Origin: an uncultured Aquimarina sp.
GTDB lineage: Bacteria; Bacteroidota; Bacteroidia; Flavobacteriales; Flavobacteriaceae
DNA length: 64,000 bases
Assembly: GCA_947495425.1 (NCBI GenBank)
Contig: CANLYR010000006.1
Span: 97,324 to 161,323, forward strand
Direction: 5' to 3'
Below are positions 37,126 to 46,072 of this stretch, in pieces (position 1 is the stretch's first letter; every line of letters starts with the position of its first letter). The position numbers and the translations under genes were made by a program. The notes below the pieces were generated by a model. It was not told the DNA's origin. It was given only the letters and a program-made list of their open reading frames with translations, and searched no databases.

Positions 37126-38199
37126 ATGATCAGTTACTTCATTAATAAAATGGGTTATGCATTCCTTACTTTATTAGGTGTAGTAACTGTAATTTTCTTA
37201 CTTTTTACATTACTCCCCGGGGATCCTGCCCAAATGATGTTAGGGCAGAACGAAAGCGAAGAGCAGTTAAATAATGTTAGGAAAAAGTATGGTTTTGATA
37301 AATCAATTTCTGCACAATATGGATTTTATCTTAATGACCTTTCTCCGATTTCATTCCATAGTCTAGATGTAGAGGATTTCTCATACCTTGATGCTAATAA
37401 ATATTCAGCTATTCAATTATTTAGCGTTAATGATATATCTATGGTGATCAAGTTCCCTTATTTGCGAGAGTCTTTTCAGAAAAACGGAAAAAAAGTTAGT
37501 GAAGTGATCAAAGAAACACTTCCCAATACTGCAATACTAGCGATTTCGGCAATATGTATAGCTATAATTTTTGGTATTTTATTTGGGGTTTTGAGTGCGC
37601 TCACAAAAGATCAGTGGTTAGACAAAGGTATTCAACTGCTTAGTACCTTAGGGATGAGTGTTCCTTCTTTTTTTAGTGCTATTATATTTGCCTGGTTATT
37701 TGGTTATATCCTGCATGATTTTACCCATCTAAATATGACAGGTAGTTTATATGAAGTTGATGATTTTGGAGAAGGAAGTGTTATTCAATGGAAAAATTTA
37801 ATACTGCCAGCAATCGTTTTAGGCACTAGGCCGTTAGCTGTTGTTACGCAGCTTATGCGCAACTCATTATTAGAGGTAATGAGTCAGGACTACATACGTA
37901 CTGCAAGAGCAAAAGGACTTTCTAGGTTTCAGGTGATTAGAAAACATGCGTTAAAAAATTCTTTAAACCCAGTAGTTACAGCAATCTCTGGATGGTTTGC
38001 TTCTATGTTGGCCGGAGCAGTATTTGTAGAATATATTTTCGGATGGAATGGTATAGGAAAAGAGATTGTAGATTCATTAAATACTTTAGATCTTCCGATA
38101 ATCATGGGGGCTGTATTAATTATAGCCACCATGTTTATACTAATCAATATATTTGTTGATATTATATATGGCTGGCTAGATCCACGAATAAGAATGTAA
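37126..38199 (+). CDS. Orphan DppB/OppB-type ABC transporter permease
   Basis: Integral membrane permease of the peptide/nickel ABC importer type (357 residues). It starts with the typical helix and FTLLPGDPAQMMLG, has an enlarged periplasmic loop (about 55-125), and carries the EAA loop that contacts the ATPase: DYIRTARAKGLSRFQVIRKH near 252-271, then WFASMLAGAVFVEYIFGWNG. No DppC, DppD/F or binding-protein gene is adjacent, so partners must be elsewhere. It lies in a BT_3928-permease-tpiA row. Peptide specificity is only a family-level guess. Confidence 0.9.
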   Translation: MISYFINKMGYAFLTLLGVVTVIFLLFTLLPGDPAQMMLGQNESEEQLNNVRKKYGFDKSISAQYGFYLNDLSPISFHSLDVEDFSYLDANKYSAIQLFSVNDISMVIKFPYLRESFQKNGKKVSEVIKETLPNTAILAISAICIAIIFGILFGVLSALTKDQWLDKGIQLLSTLGMSVPSFFSAIIFAWLFGYILHDFTHLNMTGSLYEVDDFGEGSVIQWKNLILPAIVLGTRPLAVVTQLMRNSLLEVMSQDYIRTARAKGLSRFQVIRKHALKNSLNPVVTAISGWFASMLAGAVFVEYIFGWNGIGKEIVDSLNTLDLPIIMGAVLIIATMFILINIFVDIIYGWLDPRIRM

Positions 38200-38268
38200 C
38201 TGGTATTAAGGACACCTTAGTATAATAAATAACCACATTTTGTAACCAAAACATAAATATTAAATGTA

Positions 38269-39021
38269 ATGAGAAAAAAAATTGTAGCAGGAAACTGGAA
38301 AATGAATAAGAATCTTGCAGAAACTGGAGAATTAATCGCCGAAATTAAAAGGAGTTTCAATAACCCGTCTAAGGCCAATATCATAATTGCCCCTACATTT
38401 ACCAATTTATACTATGCTTTTGAAGAGTTTAAAGGTCTGGAAATTACGGTAGCCGCTCAAAATATGCATCATGCAGAAAATGGGGCATTCACCGGAGAGA
38501 TTTCGGCAGATATGTTGAAGAGTATCGGTATAGAAACTGTAATATTAGGGCATAGCGAACGTAGAGCGTATTTTGGAGAAAATGATGAAGTATTGGCTAA
38601 AAAAGTAAATACAGCCCTTAAACATGATATGACAATTATTTTTTGTTTTGGGGAAGAGTTACAGGACCGTAAGGGAGAGCATCATTTTTCTGTAGTAGAA
38701 AACCAATTAAAAAATGGTCTTTTTCATATCGATGCAAATCAGTGGAGCAACGTAGTGCTGGCATACGAGCCTGTTTGGGCTATTGGCACTGGTGAAACAG
38801 CATCTCCAGAACAGGCTCAGGAAATGCATGCCTTTATTCGTAGTGCTATTGCCAAAGCCTATAATGATTCGATCGCAGATGAGGTTTCTATTCTATACGG
38901 TGGAAGCGTGAAGCCTACTAATGCCGAAGAAATTTTTGCTAAACCCGATGTAGATGGTGGTTTAATTGGAGGAGCAGCTTTGGATGCAGAGAGCTTTGAA
39001 GCGATAGCAAGCGCAATCTGA
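38269..39021 (+). CDS. tpiA: Triosephosphate isomerase
   Basis: Interconverts dihydroxyacetone phosphate and glyceraldehyde 3-phosphate. Catalytic residues are visible: Lys11 in GNWKMN, His95 in GHSERRAYFGE, Glu167 in LAYEPVWAIGTG, and the phosphate-binding YGGSVKP and GGLIGGAAL. The length (250 residues) is normal. It follows the orphan permease by 69 bases. An interspersed repeat lies just after it. Confidence 0.98.
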   Translation: MRKKIVAGNWKMNKNLAETGELIAEIKRSFNNPSKANIIIAPTFTNLYYAFEEFKGLEITVAAQNMHHAENGAFTGEISADMLKSIGIETVILGHSERRAYFGENDEVLAKKVNTALKHDMTIIFCFGEELQDRKGEHHFSVVENQLKNGLFHIDANQWSNVVLAYEPVWAIGTGETASPEQAQEMHAFIRSAIAKAYNDSIADEVSILYGGSVKPTNAEEIFAKPDVDGGLIGGAALDAESFEAIASAI

Positions 39022-39041
39022 TAAAGATTTCACTCGATAAA

Positions 39042-39092
39042 CCTGCCCCAAGCAGACATATCGAGATTTAATATTCCGAGGCTTACCTCGAA
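39042..39092 (+). repeat. Interspersed intergenic repeat, copy 2
   Basis: CCTGCCCCAAGCAGACATAT is followed by CGAGATTTAATATTC and a hairpin CGAGG, CTTA, CCTCG. The order and spacing match the copy at 13638-13682. Confidence 0.55.
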
Positions 39093-39189
39093 ATCATAAA
39101 TTAGTTTTTAACAAATGCCTTATGGGCTTCTCCAGAGGTTCTTTACTAAACCAATAGATAAAAAGCGTTTTATAAATATTATGAAATGC

Positions 39190-39218
39190 TTTTTTAATGC
39201 GGATAAAGATTAACTTTG
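39190..39218 (+). promoter_or_regulatory. Promoter for prmA
   Basis: TAACTTTG at 39211-39218 matches TAnnTTTG. TTTT at 39190-39193 is a weak -33 element with a 17-base spacer. Transcription would start just before the ATG at 39239. Confidence 0.5.
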
Positions 39219-39238
39219 CAACGTACTAATACATACGC

Positions 39239-40078
39239 ATGTCAAACCCTATATACCTAGGATATTATTTTAAAGTTTCACCGCTTCAACCTGCCACAGA
39301 GATTCTAATTGCAGAATTAGGATATGCTGGTTTTGAGAGTTTTGTAGAAACCGAAGATGGTGTCAACGCTTTTATTCAAAAAGAAGAATGGATTCATACC
39401 ATACTTGATGATATTCATGTATTAAACACCAATGAATTTGAGATAGAATATACTTCTGAAGAGATAGAACAAGTAAACTGGAACATAGAGTGGGAGAAAA
39501 ATTTTAATCCCATTGTAGTAGATAATCTATGTAGTGTAAGAGCTCCGTTTCACGATAAACCAGATGCAAAATTTGATATTGTTATAGAGCCAAAGATGTC
39601 ATTTGGTACGGGGCATCACGAGACTACACATATGATGATTCAGCAAATATTAAAAACAGATTTAAGAGGTAAAAAAGTACTTGATATGGGGTGTGGTACT
39701 GGTGTTTTGGCGATTTTATCTGAAATGAAAGGCGCTAGTGCAATAGATGCCATTGATATTGATAACTGGTGTTATTTGAATACAATAGAAAATATAGAAC
39801 GCAATAATTGTATTCATATAAAGGCGTACGAAGGAAATGTTTCATTACTATCAGGAAAAGAATACGATGTTATCATTGCTAATATTAATCGTAATATATT
39901 ACTCAACGATATTCAATCCTATGCAAAGTCATTGCGAGCTAATGGAATATTATTCTTAAGCGGATTTTATAGTGAAGACTTCGATATGATTACAGAAGAA
40001 TGTTTGAAAAATAAACTAAAATATATAAACAATTTCAATAGAAATAATTGGATTGCAGCGTCTTATGAATTAAAATAA
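39239..40078 (+). CDS. prmA: Ribosomal protein L11 methyltransferase
   Basis: S-adenosylmethionine-dependent enzyme that methylates ribosomal protein L11. The substrate-recognition domain covers about residues 1-100. The Rossmann methyltransferase domain has FGTGHHETTHMM, the SAM motif VLDMGCGTGVLAILS near 152-166, DIDNWCYLNTIEN and DVIIANINRNIL. The length (279 residues) is normal for Bacteroidota. It is followed by clpS after 58 bases, with a separate promoter between. Confidence 0.95.
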   Translation: MSNPIYLGYYFKVSPLQPATEILIAELGYAGFESFVETEDGVNAFIQKEEWIHTILDDIHVLNTNEFEIEYTSEEIEQVNWNIEWEKNFNPIVVDNLCSVRAPFHDKPDAKFDIVIEPKMSFGTGHHETTHMMIQQILKTDLRGKKVLDMGCGTGVLAILSEMKGASAIDAIDIDNWCYLNTIENIERNNCIHIKAYEGNVSLLSGKEYDVIIANINRNILLNDIQSYAKSLRANGILFLSGFYSEDFDMITEECLKNKLKYINNFNRNNWIAASYELK

Positions 40079-40085
40079 GAGGATG

Positions 40086-40119
40086 TTTGGTGATATAATA
40101 GTGTAAGTTCTTATATTTG
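40086..40119 (+). promoter_or_regulatory. Promoter for clpS
   Basis: TTTG (40086-40089), a 22-base spacer and TATATTTG (40112-40119) fit the Bacteroidota consensus. The leader would be about 12 bases. Confidence 0.6.
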
Positions 40120-40136
40120 TAAAAAAGATTTTCCTC

Positions 40137-40412
40137 ATGAGTGCCCAAGAAAAAGTTTTAGAAGAAGTTCTTGAAAAACCAGTAGATCAAAGTAATAATG
40201 AAATTGTTTTATATAATGATGATGTAAATACTTTTGATCATGTCATAGAAACGTTAATTTATAGTTGCGAACATACTCCTGTGCAAGCTGAGCAATGTGC
40301 ATTACTAGTGCATTATAAAGGCAAATGTATCGTTAAAACAGGTACTTATAAAGAACTTGAACCAAGATGCTCTAAAATACTTGATGCAGGTTTAAGTGCA
40401 GAAATCGTATAG
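40137..40412 (+). CDS. clpS: ATP-dependent Clp protease adaptor ClpS
   Basis: Small adaptor (91 residues) that hands N-degron substrates to ClpAP-type proteases. The conserved core is IVLYNDDVNTFDHVIETL, followed by the helix with EQCALLVHYKGKCIVKTG that lines the N-degron pocket. The first 20 residues are a polar disordered tail, as usual. It sits behind prmA with its own promoter and is closed by a terminator. A ClpA-type ATPase is not in the window. Confidence 0.96.
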   Translation: MSAQEKVLEEVLEKPVDQSNNEIVLYNDDVNTFDHVIETLIYSCEHTPVQAEQCALLVHYKGKCIVKTGTYKELEPRCSKILDAGLSAEIV

Positions 40413-40439
40413 TTATACTATAAATCACATTATAATTTT

Positions 40440-40468
40440 AGCCCAGCTTACAAGCATGGGCTTTTTTT
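40440..40468 (+). terminator. Intrinsic terminator after clpS
   Basis: AGCCCAGCTT (40440-40449) pairs with AAGC and TGGGCT (40452-40455, 40457-40462) with one bulged A, followed by seven T. Confidence 0.88.
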
Positions 40469-40921
40469 ATTTCTTGTTATAACACAGTATAATTACGCTC
40501 TTTTTGTTAAATAATTAAAAAACAAAATACTTTAACATTTTTGAAATAAAAATTTATGATTTGTAAGTAAAAACTTTCATTTTAGCTCAGTTTTATTTTA
40601 TACCTACGAATGAACATTTGTTAGTATCTTAGTATTTTTAAAGAATACCAATTGAATTCAGGATAATTCTGTAGTGTATTTAATCGATTTTTTAATTTGA
40701 TCTCAACGTTGCATTTATGATTTTCTTTAAAAGAATCTTACGGTTTAACCGTATTTTCAATAAATAGTTCAAAAAATTAACTTTTTTAATCAAAAAATTA
40801 TCATATCTTCAGCAAATAAAATTAGAAAAAAAGTTCAAAGCTTTCAAATAATTTTGTTCAAAATAGAGTCTTACACAACTCTATTTTGATTTTATAACTA
40901 CACAAACTCAACTTATTAAAA
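40469..40921. other. AT-rich intergenic region before the metalloprotease gene
   Basis: No gene is evident. It contains an inverted repeat TACGGTT-T-AACCGTA at 40739-40753, a possible regulator site or small hairpin, about 170 bases before the metalloprotease start. No consensus promoter was found. Confidence 0.5.
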
Positions 40922-41773
40922 ATGAAAAATTTAAAAGTATTAGCGCTATGCGCTATTGTAGCAGGTTTTGCTACATCATGTCAAAAAAATGACGTTGCTA
41001 CTGAAACTCAGGAAGTAGTAACAGAAGAATTATCTAAAGCACAACTGACTGCTTTGGCTGAAGCAGGAATTAATACAGTAGATGCTACTATTGAGGAAAT
41101 ACCGGCATTACTACCTGGTGATAAGGCGTATAAAGCAATTGTTGCTGGTGACCTTATATTACCAATGGCTTCACTAGAGGAAGGAGCATACAAATTAGGT
41201 ATTGCTTCTGATGGTCAAAACAAGCAATATAGAACAAATAACCTTGTAACCGGAAGCAATCGTAGTTTTAGGGTTGTAGGATATACAGGTTCTTGTTGTG
41301 CACTTACAAGTAAGATGCGAACGGCTTTACAATGGGCAGTTAACAATTACAATAGATTAAACACCTCACTTAATTTGTCTCTTGTTTTTCAGGAAAATTT
41401 TAACAATAGAGATATGGTTGTGTATAATAACGGCCAAGGTGGTGGTGGTGGATCTGCTGGATTTCCTTCTGGTGGTCAAGTATTCAAGCGCGTACAGATT
41501 AATGCTGGTACGGACAGTTTTTCTACTAATGTAGTAGAACATGTAATGACGCATGAGATTGGTCACTCTGTTGGATTCCGTCATCAAGATTTTAGATCTC
41601 GCCAAAGCTGCGGACAAAATCAGAATGAAGGTCAAGCAGGGGTAGGAGCAATATTAATTAATGGTACACCAAGCTCTGATAGAGCAGATTCTATTATGTT
41701 AGCATGTTTTGGTCCTAATGAAGATGGAGAATTTACCAATACCGATATAACCGCATTAAATGCGCTATATTAA
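40922..41773 (+). CDS. Dual-action HEIGH metallopeptidase lipoprotein
   Basis: Surface or periplasmic zinc protease (283 residues) of the metzincin-like HEIGH family. A lipoprotein signal peptide ends at GFATSC (Cys20), followed by a roughly 70-residue acidic propeptide-like region. The catalytic domain carries HEIGHSVGFRH at 211-221, which supplies three zinc ligands and the catalytic Glu. A Gly-rich loop (QGGGGGSAGF) lies upstream, and further Cys residues at SCCALT and RQSCGQ could pair. The family's second activity is an annotation-based notion that I cannot verify. It is flanked by a long AT-rich gap and a bidirectional terminator. Confidence 0.88.
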   Translation: MKNLKVLALCAIVAGFATSCQKNDVATETQEVVTEELSKAQLTALAEAGINTVDATIEEIPALLPGDKAYKAIVAGDLILPMASLEEGAYKLGIASDGQNKQYRTNNLVTGSNRSFRVVGYTGSCCALTSKMRTALQWAVNNYNRLNTSLNLSLVFQENFNNRDMVVYNNGQGGGGGSAGFPSGGQVFKRVQINAGTDSFSTNVVEHVMTHEIGHSVGFRHQDFRSRQSCGQNQNEGQAGVGAILINGTPSSDRADSIMLACFGPNEDGEFTNTDITALNALY

Positions 41774-41802
41774 GAATTAAAAGTAAAAGCTTTGAACTTT
41801 TT

Positions 41803-41836
41803 AAAAAACCATCCTGAGGAATCAGGATGGTTTTTT
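41803..41836. terminator. Bidirectional terminator
   Basis: A perfect 15-bp stem (41803-41817 with 41822-41836) has a GGAA tetraloop and A/T flanks. It separates the convergent metalloprotease and small secreted protein genes. Confidence 0.92.
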
Positions 41837-41848
41837 GGTTCTTAAAAA

Positions 41849-42202
41849 CTACTTTAACAAGAGAATTTCATTTTTTTCTAATGCTTTTTCAAGTGAAGCA
41901 TTCACTACGGCTACACTATTAAAAAACTTACCTCCGTTTTCTCTTTTAATAGTTATTTTGGTGAAGCCCTTTTCTGCATTGTTTATTTCGGTAACAATCA
42001 CTCGATTTCCTACTAATTCCTTATAATTAGGAATTCCTCCTTTTTTTATGATGAAGTTTGTTTTAGGAAAATTAATAAATTGATAATTTTTTGCAGAAGG
42101 TGTGCCTATAGTTAATACGTCACCAACTTCTATAGATTTTGTGTCTTCTTGGCCTTGCGCACTAAAAAGTGATAATAATGCAATAAATACAAATTTATTC
42201 AT
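41849..42202 (-). CDS. Small secreted protein of unknown family
   Basis: Not recognised. It is 117 residues with a signal peptide (cleavage near SAQGQ) and a mature beta-rich domain of about 97 residues containing DVLTIGTPSAKNYQFINFP and NRVIVTEINNAEKGFTKITI. There are no cysteines, metal motifs or repeats. Codon use looks ordinary and a terminator lies just downstream. It is divergent from the TetR operon, so it might be regulated with it, but nothing shows this. Presumably periplasmic. Confidence 0.7.
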   Translation of the reverse strand: MNKFVFIALLSLFSAQGQEDTKSIEVGDVLTIGTPSAKNYQFINFPKTNFIIKKGGIPNYKELVGNRVIVTEINNAEKGFTKITIKRENGGKFFNSVAVVNASLEKALEKNEILLLK

Positions 42203-42303
42203 GGTTATTTCGATTTATTGTTAATATAAAGATGTTTTAATTATAAAATTATCATTTTTAAATCATAAGGTAAAATATGTATGGTTAAATAAAAGTTAAT
42301 CTG

Positions 42304-42334
42304 TTAGCATCTGATAGTATTACTTTTATTTTTG
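42304..42334 (+). promoter_or_regulatory. Promoter for the TetR-exporter operon
   Basis: TATTTTTG at 42327-42334 fits TAnnTTTG. TTAG at 42304-42307 is a one-mismatch -33 element with a 19-base spacer. Transcription would start about 30 bases before the TetR gene. Confidence 0.5.
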
Positions 42335-42368
42335 CAATGTACTGTTTTAAAAAGAAAACCATGAACAA

Positions 42369-43055
42369 ATGAAATTTTTACTTCAAAATTTAAAGGTAAG
42401 TATTAATGATAAGATTTATTTGAAAGATCCAGAATCTTCAGCTTTGGGTAAGCGTATCATAGAGAATAGCATCATCATGATAAATCAAATGGGTTTTGAA
42501 AATTTCACATTTAAGAAATTAGGGAAAAAAATAGGATCAAACGAAAGTTCTATATACCGATACTTTGAAAATAAACACAAGCTACTGCTGTATCTTACAT
42601 CATGGTACTGGGGCTGGTTAGAGTACCAATTAGTGTTTTCAACCAATAGTATCTCTAACACTAAGCAAAAGCTAAAAAAGGCTATAGAAATTATTACCAG
42701 AACAGTCGAAGAAGACTCTTCATTCTCACACATTAACGAAGTGTTGTTAAGTAAAATTGTTGTGAATGAAAACTCAAAGTCTTATCTGACAAAACAAGTA
42801 GATAAAGAAAATAAAGAAGGCTATTTTTCTATATATAAAAGATTAGTAGCCAGAATTACGGATATGATTATAGATGTGAATCATAAGTATAAGCATCCAT
42901 CAAGCTTAGCAAGCACAATTATAGAAGGCGCCCTGCACCAACATTTTTTAAAGGATCATTTTTCTTCATTAACTGACTGTAATGAAGAGAATTCTCCTAC
43001 AAAATATTTTACAGAGCTAGTTTTTAACTCTTTAAACAATACCATTAATGGCTAA
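42369..43055 (+). CDS. TetR/AcrR-family transcriptional regulator
   Basis: A 228-residue repressor-type protein. The N-terminal helix-turn-helix covers about residues 30-75, with FENFTFKKLGKKIGSNESSI and YRYFENKHKLLLYL. The C-terminal part (about 80-228) is an all-helical ligand or dimer domain with little family conservation. It is the first gene of a TetR-ABC-HlyD-TolC operon: its stop overlaps the ABC gene start by eight bases, implying coupled translation. It likely represses the operon until an unknown effector binds. Confidence 0.92.
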   Translation: MKFLLQNLKVSINDKIYLKDPESSALGKRIIENSIIMINQMGFENFTFKKLGKKIGSNESSIYRYFENKHKLLLYLTSWYWGWLEYQLVFSTNSISNTKQKLKKAIEIITRTVEEDSSFSHINEVLLSKIVVNENSKSYLTKQVDKENKEGYFSIYKRLVARITDMIIDVNHKYKHPSSLASTIIEGALHQHFLKDHFSSLTDCNEENSPTKYFTELVFNSLNNTING

Positions 43056-44715
43056 AAATTTAATGACTGCTTGGCAAAGGCTTATGGGCCTTTTACAGCT
43101 AGATAAAAAAGATATTTTGCAAACTTTTTATTATGCAATATTTGCAGGATTAGTAAATCTTTCACTTCCTTTAGGCATACAGGCAATTATAAACCTTATT
43201 CAAGGAGCACAGATCAGTACATCCTGGATCGTATTAGTGGTTTTGGTTACGTTGGGTGTAGCATTCGTAGGAGTATTACAACTCATGCAAATTCGCATTA
43301 TAGAAAATGTACAACAAAAGATATTTACAAGAGCTTCATTTGAGTTTTCCTATCGTTTTCCTAAAATTAAAATGAGTGAATTGCGTAATTATTATCCGCC
43401 AGAACTAGCAAATCGCTTTTTTGATACATTAACCGCTCAAAAAGGCTTGGCTAAGATCCTGATAGATTTCCCTGCAGCGTTAATACAGATCATTTTTGGA
43501 TTAATGTTACTCTCGTTTTATCATCCGTTTTTTATAATATATGGATTATTACTTATAGTCTTAATCTATATCGTTTTCAAATATACTGCACAACGGGGAT
43601 TAGAGACCAGTCTAAAAGAATCTAAAAGTAAATATAAAGTAGCACATTGGATTCAGGAAGTAGCAAGGACTATTGTTAGTTTCAAACTTTCAGGTAAAAC
43701 AAATCATGCTTTGGGTAAAAACGATGCATTAGTATCAGAGTATCTAAATGCTAGAGAAAGCCACTTTAAAGTGCTGGTCATGCAGTTCATTCAAATGATA
43801 GGCTTTAAAGTCTTGGTTACTGCCGGATTATTGTTGATAGGAGGTATATTGGTAATCAATCAAGAGATGAACATAGGTCAGTTTGTAGCTGCAGAGATTA
43901 TTATCGTATTGGTTATCGCTTCAGTTGAAAAGTTAATAGTTGGACTTGAATCCTTTTATGATGTACTCACCTCTATGGAAAAACTAGGTCAAGTGGTAGA
44001 CAAAGATTTGGAGCCACAAGATGGTGAAAAACCATTTCGAGAAGATGAAGGATATACAGTAGAGTTATCCAATATCATCTACAACGTGCCAGAAAGTACA
44101 AGAAGAATATTAAATGATATCTCATTAACTATAACACCAAGTTGTACGATTTTAATTCAGGGATCCAATGGGTCTGGTAAAGCTACGTTACTTAGACTGA
44201 TCGCAGGTTTGATAGAACCCACAGACGGACATATTTATGTAAATAATGTAGAATTAAGAGGAGTGAATCTCAATTATTACCGATCTCATTTAGGGCAATC
44301 TTTAACAGAAGAATCTCCTTTTGAAGGCACACTACTAGAGAATATTACTTTTGGTGATGATTCAATACTTCATGAGGATGTGTACTGGGCTTTAGAAAAA
44401 GTGGGTTTAACCAAATTTGTAAAAGAGCAACCCAAAGGATTAAAAACCATAATTTATCCTGAAGGGAAACAAATATCATATAGTGTATCAAAAAAAATAG
44501 TGCTGGCAAGGAGCATCGTAAAAAAACCTAAACTATTAATTTTAAAAGATCCTTTGGATCAATTTGATGAAGCTGAAGTGACCAGGATTATGGATTTTCT
44601 TACAGATTCAGCAAGCCCTTGGGCATTAGTTGTAGTAAGTCAAAATCAGAAATGGGTACAACGGTGCGGTAGAATTATTAATATTGAGAATGGTAAAATT
44701 ATAAGTGAAAAATAA
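43048..44715 (+). CDS. ABC exporter-like protein with degenerate nucleotide-binding domain
   Basis: A 555-residue fused exporter with six membrane helices (about 20-300) and a C-terminal ATPase-like domain (about 335-555). There is no N-terminal C39 peptidase domain. The ATPase motifs are eroded. Walker A reads GSNGSGKATLL (Ala where Ser/Thr binds Mg2+). The signature position reads QISYSVSKKIVLAR instead of LSGGQ. Walker B reads LLILKDPLDQFD (Lys for Asp, Asp for Glu). The switch His is replaced in VVVSQNQKW. The reading frame is intact, so it is probably functional in some non-standard way. It pairs with the HlyD and TolC genes that follow. Confidence 0.88.
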   Translation: MAKNLMTAWQRLMGLLQLDKKDILQTFYYAIFAGLVNLSLPLGIQAIINLIQGAQISTSWIVLVVLVTLGVAFVGVLQLMQIRIIENVQQKIFTRASFEFSYRFPKIKMSELRNYYPPELANRFFDTLTAQKGLAKILIDFPAALIQIIFGLMLLSFYHPFFIIYGLLLIVLIYIVFKYTAQRGLETSLKESKSKYKVAHWIQEVARTIVSFKLSGKTNHALGKNDALVSEYLNARESHFKVLVMQFIQMIGFKVLVTAGLLLIGGILVINQEMNIGQFVAAEIIIVLVIASVEKLIVGLESFYDVLTSMEKLGQVVDKDLEPQDGEKPFREDEGYTVELSNIIYNVPESTRRILNDISLTITPSCTILIQGSNGSGKATLLRLIAGLIEPTDGHIYVNNVELRGVNLNYYRSHLGQSLTEESPFEGTLLENITFGDDSILHEDVYWALEKVGLTKFVKEQPKGLKTIIYPEGKQISYSVSKKIVLARSIVKKPKLLILKDPLDQFDEAEVTRIMDFLTDSASPWALVVVSQNQKWVQRCGRIINIENGKIISEK

Positions 44716-44721
44716 AAAGCT

Positions 44722-46071
44722 ATGTTGAATATTTCAAATAATAAGCTTAGTAAAAAGGTCGATCTATCAGGATATGATGCGATAGAAAAAGTTTTTCATA
44801 GAAAACACTTTAAATACTTTAACCGATTTTTAAAAGTATTTGCAATCATCGTTTTTGTTATTCTATTCTTACCCTGGACACAAAATATCACAGGTCAGGG
44901 GTATTTAACTACACTAAAACCAGATCAACGACCGCAAACCATTCAATCTCCTATACCAGGTAGGATAGAACGTTGGTATGTGCAAGAAGGTGATTTTGTG
45001 AAAAAAGGAGATACTATTTTATTTGTTTCAGAAGTAAAAAATGAATACTTCGATCCTAATTTGGTAGCACGTACGGGTAAGCAAATTAAAGCAAAATCTA
45101 TGGCTGTTTCTGCTTACGAAGGTAAAGTAGAAGCCCTTGAAAATCAGGCCGGAGCCTTGGTTAACGAGCGATCTTTAAAGCTAAAGCAAGCAACGAATAA
45201 ATTAATGCAAGCCAGATTAAAGGTGCAAAGTGATAGTATTGGTTTTGAAGCTGCAAAGACAAACATAACGATAGCAGAACGACAATTTAATCGTACAGTG
45301 GAACTAGAAAAAGAAGGTCTTAAAGCATTAACAGATGTAGAAGAAAAACGACTAAAGTTACAAGAAACACAGGCAAAACTAATATCGCAACAAAATAAAT
45401 TGTTAGCCAGTGAGAATGAAGTGATCAATGCACAAATAGAGCTTAATCGAATTAAGGCAGAATATACCGACAAAATCTCAAAATCTCAAAGTGATAAATT
45501 TACCGCACAGTCTAATCAATTTGATGCTGAAGCACAAGTGACAAAGCTAGAAAATGAATTTACCAATTATGAGATGCGTAATGAGATGTATTATATCAGA
45601 GCTCCACAAAATGGGTACATTAATAAAGCATTATTTTCTGGAGTAGGAGAAACCTTTAAAGAAGGAGATCAACTTGTTAATATCATGCCTTCAGAATATG
45701 ATTTGGCTGTCGAGACGTATGTAGAACCCATAGATATTCCTTTAATTCATTTGGGTGAAAAGATTCGAATACAATTTGATGGCTGGCCAGCAATAGTGTT
45801 TAGTGGTTGGCCAAATATTTCTTACGGGACATACGGTGGAAAAGTTGTAGCTATAGAAACGTTTATTAGTGCTAATGGTAAATATAGAATACTTATCGCT
45901 CCTGATCCGGATGATCATCCTTGGCCTGGTATACAAGTAGGCTCAGGAGCAAAAACAATGGCGTTGCTCGAAGATGTACCTATCTGGTTCGAGTTATGGC
46001 GAAAACTTAATGGTTTCCCTCCAAACTATTATCAACCCAACACTGCAATTGCTAAATCTGAAAAGAAATAA
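44722..46071 (+). CDS. HlyD-family periplasmic adaptor
   Basis: A membrane fusion protein (449 residues) linking the inner-membrane ABC protein to the outer-membrane channel. It has one N-terminal membrane helix (about 34-52), a split biotinyl-lipoyl domain (SPIPGRIERWYVQEGDFVKK near 80 and YIRAPQNGYINKALF near 293), and a long helical hairpin rich in Ala/Glu/Lys/Gln (about 125-285). The beta-barrel domain follows (VETYVEPIDIPLIHLGEKIR). It starts six bases after the ABC gene and ends one base before the TolC-type gene, so the three are a single export unit. Cargo is unknown. Confidence 0.93.
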   Translation: MLNISNNKLSKKVDLSGYDAIEKVFHRKHFKYFNRFLKVFAIIVFVILFLPWTQNITGQGYLTTLKPDQRPQTIQSPIPGRIERWYVQEGDFVKKGDTILFVSEVKNEYFDPNLVARTGKQIKAKSMAVSAYEGKVEALENQAGALVNERSLKLKQATNKLMQARLKVQSDSIGFEAAKTNITIAERQFNRTVELEKEGLKALTDVEEKRLKLQETQAKLISQQNKLLASENEVINAQIELNRIKAEYTDKISKSQSDKFTAQSNQFDAEAQVTKLENEFTNYEMRNEMYYIRAPQNGYINKALFSGVGETFKEGDQLVNIMPSEYDLAVETYVEPIDIPLIHLGEKIRIQFDGWPAIVFSGWPNISYGTYGGKVVAIETFISANGKYRILIAPDPDDHPWPGIQVGSGAKTMALLEDVPIWFELWRKLNGFPPNYYQPNTAIAKSEKK

Positions 46072-46072
46072 G

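Noticed and set aside
43048..44715. Calling the ABC gene a pseudogene because its ATPase motifs are eroded
   Set aside because: The frame is intact over 555 codons, overlaps the TetR gene neatly and is followed by close-packed partner genes; this looks like a divergent but maintained protein.
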